Part shown: one piece after another, positions 22,890 to 33,337 of the stretch
Position numbering within the stretch: position 1 is the first letter of the stretch
Layout of the letters: the number at the start of each line of letters is the position of its first letter
Source of the DNA: Fragilaria radians
Lineage: Eukaryota; Bacillariophyta; Fragilariophyceae; Fragilariales; Fragilariaceae
Direction of reading: 5' to 3'
NCBI GenBank assembly: GCA_900642245.1
Contig: CAAAJI010000005.1
Location: 161,029-225,028 of the forward strand
DNA length: 64,000 nt
The notes under the pieces: model-generated
What the model saw: the letters and a program-made list of their open reading frames with translations, nothing else
Databases searched by the model: none
Told to the model about the DNA's origin: nothing
Made by a program: the position numbers and the translations under genes

Positions 22890-24453
22890 AAATGTTAAAA
22901 TTTTAATGGACCTTTTAAGTATAGGTGTTTTCTTTTAGAACTGTTTTCTTTATTATTGGAGGAGAACGTCAACGCCATGATAATTTCAGAGCATTATTTC
23001 AAATTTCAAACCATGACATGCAGTTTTGAGTTGAATTTGAAATAATCAGGAAGGAAGATTGGGAAAAAAGTTTCGTATGTAAAGTGATTTAAAATTGTGA
23101 GTGTGATGGCCTAGTAACTTCCCAAAGAATGTGTTTCTCAAAATTTGGTTGACTTTCACTGCAAAGTGTAGAAAATATATTCATGGCTTTCAAACCATGC
23201 ATAACTGTCCCCCCCCCCCCCCCATAATGGAGGCATTTCCAATCATTTGATGATATTGTTTGTTTGGCTTCTTGTTTTCTTTGTTTTAGCAAAACTGTGA
23301 TTTAATCAACAAATCCTTTTTCCTTAACTGCTTTAAGGTTCTCACAATGAGTAAAAACTAGAGAGACAGCTGCTGAAAAAAGCAAGACAGCACCTCATGA
23401 CGAGAGAGCTAACTCCAGAAACCATGACAAGATAAGTCACAGCAGCATAGACCCCTTGTGAAAGCACAATAATGGAGCCTGCTAAGCTGCCAAAAATTCA
23501 GCTTTACCATGAGATATGCACAATTCCATAAAGCCGTAGCAAAACGATTTTCACTTGTGGAATTTTTGGAACAACTTGGTCACAAGGCAGACAAATATAA
23601 ACATTAGGTAGTGCACAATTGGCATACTTTTTATGTTTTGAGAGGTACAGAGATATAGTTAGACAACATCCAACCTCAACTTTTGGTGGATTGCTGCCAG
23701 AACAAAAGAACTTAAATTGCTGATTTTCAAATCAACTCCGATCATTTTGCTAAACAGTTACAAGATCTGGACTTCAGTTTCTCCAGTCTAGATAGCTTTG
23801 TGAGTTTTTCTGCGATTTGTTACCATCACTATAGTTTTTTTGTGCTACAAGTACTTGAGTTGGATAACGCAGAAAATTGTTGTGAGCAATGTAAGGACGT
23901 GTTTGAACAGTATGTGAGTAGGGGAAAGGATTGCAGCATTCGCCATAGTATTTTGGTACCGTAAGTCTTGGGTTGACTTCTTTGCGCTTGGCCTCAATAA
24001 TCCTATGTCAAAAATATTGTTTGCGAAGACTACTAAGTGAAATGCCTTTCCCTCACATTTGCATTGTTAGCCAAAATTATGAAATGATACACCAATAATG
24101 AATAAGGCAAATAGTAGTTCCATGTCTCTGAGATAAAAATATCGATATTGGGTTTCCCAAGAATCAAAAATGCCAAAACATTACAGATAAAACTTTATGT
24201 GTAATCAGGACTGCATTGAATCATCACTATGATTATCATAATTTTCGGGCAATTAATTCTAAGAGTGCCATTCCAAATTGTGGTCTTGAAGATGCTAAGT
24301 ACTAGGTTTTTCTGTGAACTCCATGGGCTTTCATGCTGTAATTGTGAAATAGGTAATCACTTATTTTTCTGATGACAAGACAACGGAAAATGTGTGCATG
24401 ATTGCTGGTCCTGAGTTCAATAATCACTCAAATAGCTAGAACAGAATATGTGC
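22890..24453. other. Intergenic region with poly-C tract
   Basis: No gene is supported. A run of 15 C lies at 23209-23223. A frame at 23089-23292 (-) runs across this tract and is not credible as a gene. Confidence 0.4.
23209..23223 (+). repeat. Homopolymer of 15 cytosines
   Basis: Uninterrupted C run in an otherwise AT-rich spacer. On the minus strand it is poly-G and could form quadruplex structures. Its exact length is likely to vary or to be misread. Confidence 0.9.
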
Positions 24454-24700
24454 TAATTGAATTTGTGGAAAGTATAGAATGAATGGTTACTAATGTGACC
24501 TATTCTGGTTTTAGATGATGAATAAATATAAGAATATTAATTCTAGTATTATTTACTATGTACTAACAATAACTTTGGACGTCTCCAGTATCGGTACACA
24601 CACACACATCTCTTAGCCTTATTATTTTATTATAGTATTATTAGACTGTATTGCTTACAACCTATAGTGTTAGGTATTATCTTAATGAACTTAACTCAAG
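24454..24700 (+). repeat. Copy 2 of the roughly 245-bp dispersed repeat
   Basis: Same orientation as the copy at 18183-18424. Differences are scattered substitutions plus small indels, including a longer AC run here and ATGATGAATAAA versus ATGAGTAAA. Right after it (24741-24812) lies a stretch similar to the copia fragment at 16457-16525, which ties the repeat to the copia debris. Confidence 0.75.
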
Positions 24701-25185
24701 CTATGTCAGTGGATGGGTAACCTCTAAGTTATGATGAAGATTTTACAAGGATATAAGATCTGTAATGTTTGGATGCTATGTTTGCATAGCAGTCTTGGGA
24801 AGTTTTTTCGAATTCAAATGCGACAATGATACGTCAACCCACAAAAATCTTAATTACTTTATAGATTTGATTGAAAAGTAAACTCATCATCAAACAATCC
24901 TACTCAGGAATTTATTGCTCTCCTCCTTCGGTTGGATTCAACAAAGTACCGCATAAGTTATGGTTTCATGTATTGCACTTCACCAAATCAACCCAAGGTT
25001 TGCACATGATGCAACAACCGATAGAGCAAATTTTTCTTTAGGTGTCAGTTTGATTGCAAATCTCTTTACGTTATGGAGAGTGATAGTCATATATTAGACA
25101 CCAGAAAGAAAATATAATAATTGTTGTGATATGCCTATTGAAGTTACAGCAATACATTATGTTATGTAACATAGATACACTTCGT
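24701..25185. other. Copia-like scrap and 3' flank of the MANF-like gene
   Basis: The first 110 bp resemble the copia remnant near 16.5 kb (shared TTTGCATAGCAGTCTTG). The rest shows nothing recognisable. Confidence 0.4.
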
Positions 25186-25785
25186 TCACAATTCGGACCC
25201 AGACATGTGTTCCGTGTCTTGTACCATCTTGATGAATTCTTCCTTTTCAACGCATCCTTTACACTCCACACCTCTATCACTTAAAATCTGTTTCAATTGC
25301 TTTACTCGCAGCTTGCTGAGGTCTTTTTTCTCCAAGTTTTGCGTTTGCACAGGAAGTTTTACGGTGCAAATCTCAGGGTTTGTCTTTGAAATCCGTTGAC
25401 AGAGCTTTAACGTAGTCATACCAAGAGAAAACGGCTGGGCAATATCTCTCTTGATCGGATCAATATAGTAACAAATCTTCTTTTCTCTGTTGTTCAAATT
25501 ATTGCGAGAACAAAAATCACCCATGGCCTTTTCGATTTCAGGTTTTTTCTTCGCTTGTTCTTTTGTCATGCCCCCACGAATTTCGTCCATAACCTTGATA
25601 CAAACTTTATGCCGTATTAGAAAGAGAAACACAATATGAGACTGAAATGTGTTGGAATAACATACATGTGATGTCATTTGCATAACATTCACGATAATTG
25701 ATATTTACACCATACCTTCACATTCTCCGGCTAAAACATAGGCTGAGAATGTTAACAAAAGCGAAATAGTGGTGAGTAGCTTCAT
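25186..25785 (-). CDS. MANF: MANF/CDNF-like (ARMET) ER-resident saposin-SAP protein
   Basis: Two exons, 25716-25785 and 25186-25604, with a 111-bp intron (donor GTATG). They give 162 residues. Exon 1 encodes a signal peptide (MKLLTTISLLLTFSAYVLAG) and the first Cys. Joining restores the CEVCIKVMDEI start of the saposin-like domain. Six further Cys are at FCS, KICYY, KLC, EIC and the CKGC pair, making eight, the MANF family count. A SAP-like C-terminal domain follows (KLRVKQLKQILSDRGVECKGC), with the CxxC motif in its usual place. The protein ends GSEL, which resembles an ER-retrieval signal (animal MANF ends RTDL). Animal MANF is an ER stress protein that binds the chaperone BiP; a role in the ER lumen is inferred here. 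The gene starts about 390 bp from the divergent AAA ATPase start, so they may share a promoter region. Confidence 0.87.
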
Positions 25786-26174
25786 CTGTCAACGATATAA
25801 TGAGTAATATCAACGATACTGTTTTCGTGAGGCGATTTAGCTTGGAAAATTAATGACCCATTGGTGTGTTGGAATGCAAACTCCTACTAGCAACATTTGT
25901 TTAGTACTCGTTTCTAGAGTTTTCGAGAAAGCAAGCTTTAGCATGGCGTTGGAGTTTGCCACGTGTCGAAATATTGATGTGTTAGTATGCCAGTGTTTCA
26001 TTTTCATCATGAGAGAAAAATTAATTGGACTAATTCCTGCAGCACTTGTTTTCGACTAGTACCGTAAAGGTATTATTCGCCTCTACTCCAAGGACTTCTT
26101 TACACACTCAATTAATTCTTAGTTTCATATTGTTGAGACACTTCAACCAAAGGAGAGATCTTGTGTATGATATC
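25786..26174. promoter_or_regulatory. Divergent intergenic region between MANF-like and AAA ATPase genes
   Basis: A spacer of 389 bp separates the two ATGs pointing away from each other. It must contain both 5' UTRs and promoters. I see no convincing TATA box or stress-response element. The + frame of the ATPase is open back to 26046 but contains no ATG before 26175. Confidence 0.45.
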
Positions 26175-29100
26175 ATGCGATTTTCAAATGCATTCTATAT
26201 CTTTTTTTCTACGATAGTTTCAGGAACGGCAACTCATTCCAAGGTAAACCGGATCACAGTTGTATCTTCCGTCAAGGATGGAGTTCTTCCTAATCAATTT
26301 GAATCACATAAACGCTTTTGTGCTCAAATCGATGGAAATGAAGAGATGGGAAGTGAATCAAACACTTTTGAGATAATAGAGAATGATGACGTAAGGAAAG
26401 CGAACGAGGGAAATGGAGTTCTTCATGGTATTGATGGAGAGATTATTGGTGTCAAATCAAAGAAAACAAATGCAGTCGGTGATCCAGATGATGACTCTGA
26501 CGACGACGATGACATCGACGACTTGACAGAATGGGATGAAACGGAAGAGCATATGAATCAGCCTCTTCAAGTTGAAGTAGAAGTTCTAGAGCAAGATGTT
26601 AATAACAAGGAATCCCAATCATCAACAAGGGGTGGGTTAGGAATTCGACTTGGTCGTCGCAGGAGAAATAAGAAAACAAAGGTGGAAACTTCAACTCCTT
26701 CTATATTTGTCAATAGTTGGACTCCTCATGTATATTTACCTCCATCCTTGTCCTCCTTATCACGATTACATGAGAATGCAAGGCAAATCGAAGCTGCAGC
26801 AAAGATTCGGTTGGATCGAGGAACACTTTATAGCGGACTCTTGTTGGAGCTCACTTCTGCAACAACATCTAGAAGGAAGTACTTTTCAAAGGAGACAACA
26901 CAACAGCTCCAAGCAGCGCTTTCTCTAGCGACGCAACCGCAATGGCGATCAGCCTTTCCTCAATCCTCCGGAATAATGTTATATGATCCAGACGACGACA
27001 AACCTGGTGCAACACTTAGTATGCAAGAAACTGTGGCAATGGCGTTGGTAAGTGAAAATATAAATGATCCATTACTTGCAGGCCATAGCTAATTCTCATT
27101 TACATGCTTCTAATTAGGCACATTCTCTTGGCTGCGCTTTCGTGATAATTGATGACGTTGTTCTTTCGATGGTTCGGCAGCAACTAATACATCAGGGAGG
27201 ATACGCAGAGAATGAAGTGACTCCTATACAATTAATAGAAAACCTCCTTTCTGCCGCTAAAGAAGGACAGCTACCTTCTCCAAGTTGCTCGCCGGCATCG
27301 GTATCACAAGACATGGAATACGATTTGTCTGCAGGCTTACTTGAAGATCCCTACGACGAAAGGGCTATTCGATCTTGTGAGGAGATGGCGAAGCTGGAAA
27401 AAAATTGGCAACTTCAAAAGGATGCCAAAGGCGTAAATCTTTCTATTGTCATGTTTTTAAGGACAAAATCTTCTAATTCTCTTCTGAGTAATAAGGCTGC
27501 CATCGATTATCTAATTCAGGAGTGCACATCACCTGATTCTTCCCATTTCTTGATTTTGGGAAAAGGTATTGATTCTTCCACAACCTCACTACCATCAGAA
27601 TCAATTACTGATCAAGGTAATCAAGGATCTTTTGATAATCAGAATTTAGGCATGTCTGATGGTTCCGTACCATGGTTAGGATTCTCACAGCAGAACCAAA
27701 ATGCATCTGGTCAAAACGACCCAGAAGGGTCACGAAGGTTCAATATTTTCTTAACCAGAACAATTGACAGTGCCGGTCAGCCAGGTATCCTTGGTGCAAT
27801 TGCTCCTCCACAAGCTGGAAATCTTTTTCCACATATAATGGCTATGCAGGCAAAGGAACGTTTGGATAATTTTCAAGGGCCTGGAGATGATTCTCATTTA
27901 AAGGCTGACCTTGAACGATGGGCTGAACTTATTGCACATCAAATGGAAGGTAGCAGCGAAAACCCAACACCTCCACCTCAATTTTTTAACGCCACACTTT
28001 CGGGACAACCCAGCAACGGAAATCCTTCGAGTCAGCAGTTTGTTCCACCCGATGTTGTTCAACAAGCGTTGCAACATGCTTTGTCCGAACTTCTCGACAG
28101 ATTAGCGCAAATTGAAGGAGACGGCGATGACGTTCAAAAAGCCTTTTCTCAATTACTAAAGAACGACAATTTAAGGAGAGGCATTGCAGAAAACTTATCG
28201 CGTGCCGCACCTGCGCTTACAGATCCCAAATGTCAAGGCGTCATGCTCAGTGTCTATGTTCCACCTATGAATAAACCAAAATCTGGTTGGTTCCAAAAAA
28301 TACTTCATAATGATGAGACAGAAAAGAAGAAGCGTGTTCGCACCATTGCTGCTGCAGCAGCAGTTGTTCCTGCGGGAAAAGCATCGGAGGATGAATCTGT
28401 CGAGTCGAACTCGCAAGCTGAGAGCTTAGAAAAAGTAGACAAAAACCTTGCGACACTTGAAAGCACCTTCCGATCTGTTCCTTTAATAGCCCCATCTGAT
28501 CCAGTTCGTGCAAAATCATGGTTAAGTTGGGTTTCAAGGGAAAAAGGCGCTGTTTTGTTTCGCCAAAACCGGGATTCTCTTCAAGAAGAATTATTGGCGA
28601 GATCTCTTTCGCTTATGCGTAATACTGGAACGCACGGACTTGGGTCCTCTCTAAGACAGATGCTTAGTGTTCGTGATATTACTGATGAAATGGAAGATGT
28701 AGTGAAATGTGCAGTGGAGCTTGAAGCTGCGAAAAGTCAAAAGAAAGGAGTAAGTTTGACGATTTAATTTTTATTTTCCTTCTCTCTTCTCATGATATTC
28801 CGTCCCTAGCAGGATCGAGATGTACCAAATGAGTCGACTGTTGATGTAACGCTTAGCCAGCTATTATTGACAGAAAAAGGAATTATTGAAGAAACCACAA
28901 CTCGTGTTCCTCGCTATATTCACCCTTCAAATTTGGAGACTGCCCTAACGCTAGTTTGTCGCTTAAGTCCTTCGCCTACGGGTGGCTTATCTTTGAGCAA
29001 CGCTGGGGCATGTCATCGGAGTCGCGAGGATATTATGGCTCTGGCACAGGATAAACATGAAAGGGCTTTGATTTCTCAAGTTGTCTCACCACAAGATATT

Positions 29101-30048
29101 GGCGTTACGTATGATATGATAGGAGGCTTAACGGAAGTTAAGGAACTGCTACGTCAGAGTATAACGTACCCGCTGAAATTCCCACATCTCTATAGTGAAG
29201 GTATTGCTCGCGAAGCTGTTAAAGGAGTCCTTTTGTTTGGCCCTCCGGGCACAGGTAAAACCATGTTGGCAAAAGCTGTCGCTACTGAGGGTGGCGCTAG
29301 TTTTCTCAGCGTCGATGCTTCGTCAGTTGAAAACAAATGGTTAGGAGAGTCTGAAAAGAATGCGAAAGCTGTTTTTACTCTAGCGAGGCGTTTGGCTCCT
29401 TGTGTAATATTTATCGATGAGGTCGATTCGTTGCTCTCAAGTCGTGAAGGCAGTTCAGATGACTCTGCGCATGGAACTCTCACGAGCGTGAAGACAACAA
29501 TGATGAGCGAATGGGATGGTCTCAATTCAGGAACAAATGGTAATGGAGACGCTGGTTCCGACCGAGTGGTTGTAATCGGATCTACCAACAGGCCTTTCGA
29601 TTTAGATGAAGCAGTGCTACGTCGATTCCCTCGTCGAATCCTAGTTGATTTACCTGATTTAACGTCAAGAACAGAAATTTTAGAGGTTACTCTTGCAGAA
29701 AATCGATTGGATCCTAAAGTTAATTTAACACGAATCGCTGAACGACTTGAAGGATATACTGGTTCAGACATAAAAGAAGTCTGTAGAGAGGCTGTGGTTC
29801 AAATTAGTCATGAGCAAGCCAAAATTTTAGATGAAGCAGGTGGAATGTCAAATCTCGCCCTAAATGCTCTACAACGTCTAAGACCTGTCACCAATGACGA
29901 CTTCGAGAAGGCTTTGCGCAAGCTGAAAAGAAGTGTTTCTGAAAGTGGGCGTGAGCTTGCAAGGGTGTGGGAATGGAATGATGAGTATGGTGAAATCAAG
30001 AAGGATAGGAAAGGCAGTTTGCCTCAGATGATGAATATGTATCTGTAG
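26175..30048 (+). CDS. Large two-domain AAA ATPase (Msp1/ATAD1-like second domain)
   Basis: Three exons: 26175-27047, 27118-28749 and 28813-30048 (or from 28810), about 1246 residues. The ATG at 26175 is the first in the frame and is followed by a hydrophobic leader (MRFSNAFYIFFSTIVSG). An acidic Asp/Glu-rich region follows. Residues 210-330 look like a first ATPase domain that has lost its P-loop (IMLYDPDDDKPGATLS where GPPGxGKT would be). The second domain is complete: Walker A GPPGTGKT near 978, Walker B VIFIDEVD near 1033, then NRPFDLDEAVLRRFPRR and a Vps4/Msp1-like C-terminal helix ending WEWNDEYGEI. Plants and fungi have AAA proteins of this size and plan, and their C-terminal domain belongs to the Msp1/ATAD1 group of membrane-protein extractors. 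Its cellular site here (ER, mitochondrion or plastid) is open. It converges on OXA1, 118 bp away. Confidence 0.9.
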
Positions 30049-30166
30049 GAGAGCCTAATATTTAATAATTAACTTTCATTTAGATGATTTCATATATTAT
30101 CTGAATTATATTGTGTTTCAGAAATATACAAAGCTCATTCGCCCTAAATCACTAGTTGCATTCTCC

Positions 30167-31579
30167 TTATTTTTTTCTCTTTGAGGATTTTCGAGACTTT
30201 TTGAACCGTGGTGTGTTCAAAATATCGGGAACTTTTTTTTTGTCGAGATCAATGAACTCGATTGGAGGTAAACCTCGATTTGCCCGATCCATCGCCATAT
30301 CAGAATCATGCTGGAGGAGGCTGGAAAACGATGTTGGTTGAGTGTTGAAATTTGATAAATGAGTCGAAGAATCTTGAACAGGTGCTGAAATTCCATGAAT
30401 GAAAGCATTATTGTCTTTCTTTACCAAGGACGACACGGAAGGCATTGTGGAAAGCGATGACAAGTCGCTTCCTTTAATAGTACTGGTTCTCTTCGTTCCC
30501 GCAAAGCTTGCTTCAAATCCAGGCGCTAAAACTCCTTTTCCAAGAATTTCTCCACCTCCTCGGGCCTCAATCGCTTCTTTCTCAAGCTTCTTTAATTGCA
30601 TAAACTCCGTAGCATACTTGGCTTTTGGTCTGGAATCTTCACCATGAAGTAGAGGCAATCCGAAAATTTGACGAAAAGGGTCGCTCCTTAGTGCCTGACC
30701 TTGGATGTATGTGAACATGAATGATGCGATGAGGTACAATTGAATGCCTGCCGGCGACTGTGACATGAAACAGGGCATGAAAACTGCAAGGCTTTGGAAG
30801 AAATCTTTCATATACAGCGCAAAGTTAGATTTACTCGTTACCTCACCACCAAGGGACTTTTTCCCTATGGCAACTTCGACGTTATAGTAAAGCATTAGCC
30901 CACCAAGTATTGGTAGTCCATACCATGGATCAGGTTCTGTTAGATCCGTGAACCAAAGTACTCCCCCTTCAGTAAGCTGTTGGGCGAGTTGAGGATCTGC
31001 CCCGTTTATAATTTTCCTTAAGTCAGTCGATATATAAATGAAGCAAGGGATCTGTAAAAGAGGTGAAAGGAAAACAGCAAATGGATTGATTTTGTAAAGC
31101 TTATATATTCCGGATAATGTTTTCATTGTCGTAAAGACTAATGTTCTTTTTTCTGCACTCGGAGCACCTCGTTCACGCATGAGCTTTAGATCATTCTGGA
31201 ACAAGGTAAGAAGAAATTGAACATCAGGAGATACAGTTGCAAATCGAGCAGACACATGCGCTGCATGTACAACCAGTGGAGACAACGATGCTCGTAAAGT
31301 TAGACTAGTGCATAAAAATCCTGCCCAGTAAGGAATACCTCCATAGTTAAACCCCTTTAACATCATTCCAGAGGCTCCCCATATCGAAACACTTTGTAAA
31401 GACTCAGGAATCATGGAAACATAACGCCTTTGGAAGTGAAGTTCACATTGCTGTCCGTTACATTGATCGTTCCATCTTGAATACAATGACGCCAGAATTT
31501 CTGATGATAATCTAGAGTTCATATTCGTTCTCTTGATTGCCATATGCCGGACAGAGATCATCCTTCGCGTTGCTTGCAT
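30167..31579 (-). CDS. OXA1: Mitochondrial inner-membrane insertase OXA1/YidC family
   Basis: Single exon, 470 residues, ATG at 31579. The N-terminus is basic and Ser/Arg-rich without acidic residues in the first 30 (MQATRRMISVRHMAIKRTNM), as in mitochondrial presequences. The 60KD_IMP core runs from about residue 85 to 310. It has membrane segments at YWAGFLCTSLTLRASLSPL, at NPFAVFLSPLLQIPCFIYIS, at WYGLPILGGLMLYYNV and at SLAVFMPCFMSQSPAGIQLY. The last one includes the Pro-Ala-Gly motif typical of the family. The long C-terminal tail ends in a Lys/Arg/Ser-rich stretch (KKSRKSSKRKK), like the ribosome-binding tail of OXA1. OXA1 inserts mitochondrially made proteins into the inner membrane. 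COX18 or the plastid form ALB3 are alternatives, but the basic tail and leader favour OXA1. Confidence 0.9.
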   Translation of the reverse strand: MQATRRMISVRHMAIKRTNMNSRLSSEILASLYSRWNDQCNGQQCELHFQRRYVSMIPESLQSVSIWGASGMMLKGFNYGGIPYWAGFLCTSLTLRASLSPLVVHAAHVSARFATVSPDVQFLLTLFQNDLKLMRERGAPSAEKRTLVFTTMKTLSGIYKLYKINPFAVFLSPLLQIPCFIYISTDLRKIINGADPQLAQQLTEGGVLWFTDLTEPDPWYGLPILGGLMLYYNVEVAIGKKSLGGEVTSKSNFALYMKDFFQSLAVFMPCFMSQSPAGIQLYLIASFMFTYIQGQALRSDPFRQIFGLPLLHGEDSRPKAKYATEFMQLKKLEKEAIEARGGGEILGKGVLAPGFEASFAGTKRTSTIKGSDLSSLSTMPSVSSLVKKDNNAFIHGISAPVQDSSTHLSNFNTQPTSFSSLLQHDSDMAMDRANRGLPPIEFIDLDKKKVPDILNTPRFKKSRKSSKRKK

Positions 31580-31772
31580 GATAAGATAAATTGGAGATTG
31601 AGTCAGGTAGGGTAACTGACTGTCATCGGCATCAAGATATTTTCCTTTCCGATAAAGTTACAGGATAAACGACAGTAACTCAAACGCAATCTAGAATGAA
31701 GGTAATTTTTGCGAATTTAGTTGCGAATTCGCTAATCCGTCTTCTAATTTTCTTGCCAAAATTGTGATCCAC

Positions 31773-31809
31773 CCGTTCATTCTTATCGATTCGCAATTTT
31801 TTGCGAATT
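31773..31809 (+). repeat. Left terminal-type inverted repeat of the Harbinger element
   Basis: This segment contains CCGTTC, CTTATCGAT, CGCAA and TTGCGAATT in order. The reverse complement of 34881-34913 has the same blocks in the same order with small gaps. The arms bracket both transposon genes. The outer ends and a three-base target duplication were not found. Confidence 0.6.
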
Positions 31810-31919
31810 CGTGAGACTCATTTGCTTCCACGTGGATCAAAAAATCGATTGATTTCCCGCATTTTTCCAGTAATTTCTTTTTTGTTCGAGAGATCCGCGT
31901 TTTTGACTTTTTTTCAACC

Positions 31920-33230
31920 ATGTCGGCCAATGGGGTTGCTGACAATCCCTTGGGAATAAAAGCTACTGGAGGAAAGAGGAAAGTGAAACCCTTTCCCATA
32001 GAACTTGTCCCAATCACAGATCAGGATTGAGACAAGTTTGTGTTTGCTCTTGAAATCGACAGCAGGAAACAAAGCTCAAAATACCAGAGTGAGTTTCTTG
32101 GGGCTAAGTCTGTACAAGTTCCTTCCAATGATCCTGGAGAGGAGTTTAAAATTGTTGATTTCAACAGCCTTGTGGTTGATCACCTTTGTCGTTTGTGCAA
32201 GAATGTTGGCATCACAAACTTTGGGTCAAAGAATAAATTTGAGTGCAAAAAAATGCTTGCTGATTTCCTTGAGTACCAGAAGAGACTTGATGCTTGTGGC
32301 CTTCATCCAGCATCAAATGCTGCAAGGATCACAAGTACAATCTGCAGGGTAGTGAATGTTGTTTTTGGGGAGGAACCCATTGATGAATTTCTGATGGTAA
32401 ATGATCTTAAGTCTAGAATGGACCATGAGACTGCAAGAACATACCAGGACTTCTGGATTTGTGCTGCATTGGCACACAATGCTTGTGTTGAAAGTCTTGG
32501 TGTTTCTGATGAGGCTGTATCTGATGATGGATCTCATAGCAGTGCTCCTGACATGCTTTTGGATCCATATTGCAGGTTAGTTATTGAGGATGTGGACAAC
32601 ATTCATCTTGTTAACCTTGCAAATGATGGGGAAATCAATCTTTCCTCTATGGTTCAGTTTGATACAGCAGCATTTAGGAAGAAGATCTTGAATCTTCAAG
32701 ATTTGGCAAATCATACAAGAGAATATGACCATTTCTGGGACTCACGACAATGAACCCTGGAATTTTGTGGAGACTGCAATGGCAAAAATTCCAAATGCAG
32801 GATTTACAAAGAGTTCTGTCTATTATTTTTATAAAAGATGTGAAAGTGTTCCTGAAATTGACGCTCACTTTCAACCATTCCTTGATGCTAATTTAATGGG
32901 TGACTCTGTCTCTTTTGGATCATCAGTTGATGGCTTTGATGACAGCAATTTTGAAGGAGCCTTGTCAGCCAAAAAGGCAAATACGAAGAAGATTGAGGGA
33001 GTTCTCAGTGACATGAGAGAACAAGCAAGTTCAATTATTGGTCATCTTGTCAGTGTTGGAGAAGAACGAAGGGAAATGATTGAATTGAGCAGGAAAACAT
33101 TCAAATTGTGTGAGGAAAGCCTTGAATTAAGCAGAAAAAAATGAAGTTATCGGTTCAGGTTGATTTGGCTAAGGCACTTGGTGATACTGAGGAGTTGAAG
33201 AGGTTAATGGCTGAAGCAAAAGAAATTTGA
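31920..33230 (+). pseudogene. Harbinger second protein (Myb/SANT-like helper), broken
   Basis: Starts at ATG 31920. The frame carries an in-frame TGA at 32028-32030, then runs open through 32753. It continues in another frame from about 32725 to 33144, and in a third from about 33129 to the TGA at 33228-33230. The pieces make one sensible protein of about 430 residues: an N-terminal domain, a middle part with SSVYYFYKRCESVPEID, and a C-terminal coiled coil (ERREMIELSRKTFKLCEESL and onward). The second break is at an A-run (GCAGAAAAAAATG). PIF/Harbinger elements encode a DNA-binding helper besides the transposase; the identity of this one is inferred from its position beside the transposase inside shared inverted repeats. 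It is convergent with the transposase. Confidence 0.65.
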
Positions 33231-33337
33231 TTAAGTGCTTTCAACGGATAGCAAGACTAGCAGACTAAACTAAGATTAGCAAACTTTAGAACATGATAGT
33301 ATGATGAATTAATGAATGCTTATTTTATATTTTAGTA

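Noticed and set aside
18183..24700. A complete LTR retrotransposon between the two 245-bp repeats
   Set aside because: The interior has no gag, protease, integrase or reverse transcriptase; it contains an intact oxidoreductase gene instead.
29190..29771. 193-codon minus-strand frame
   Set aside because: Lies entirely antisense to the intact AAA ATPase domain and has no motif of its own.
31691..32017. 108-codon minus-strand frame at the Harbinger edge
   Set aside because: Opposite to the helper gene start and partly over the inverted repeat; the + strand reading is better supported.
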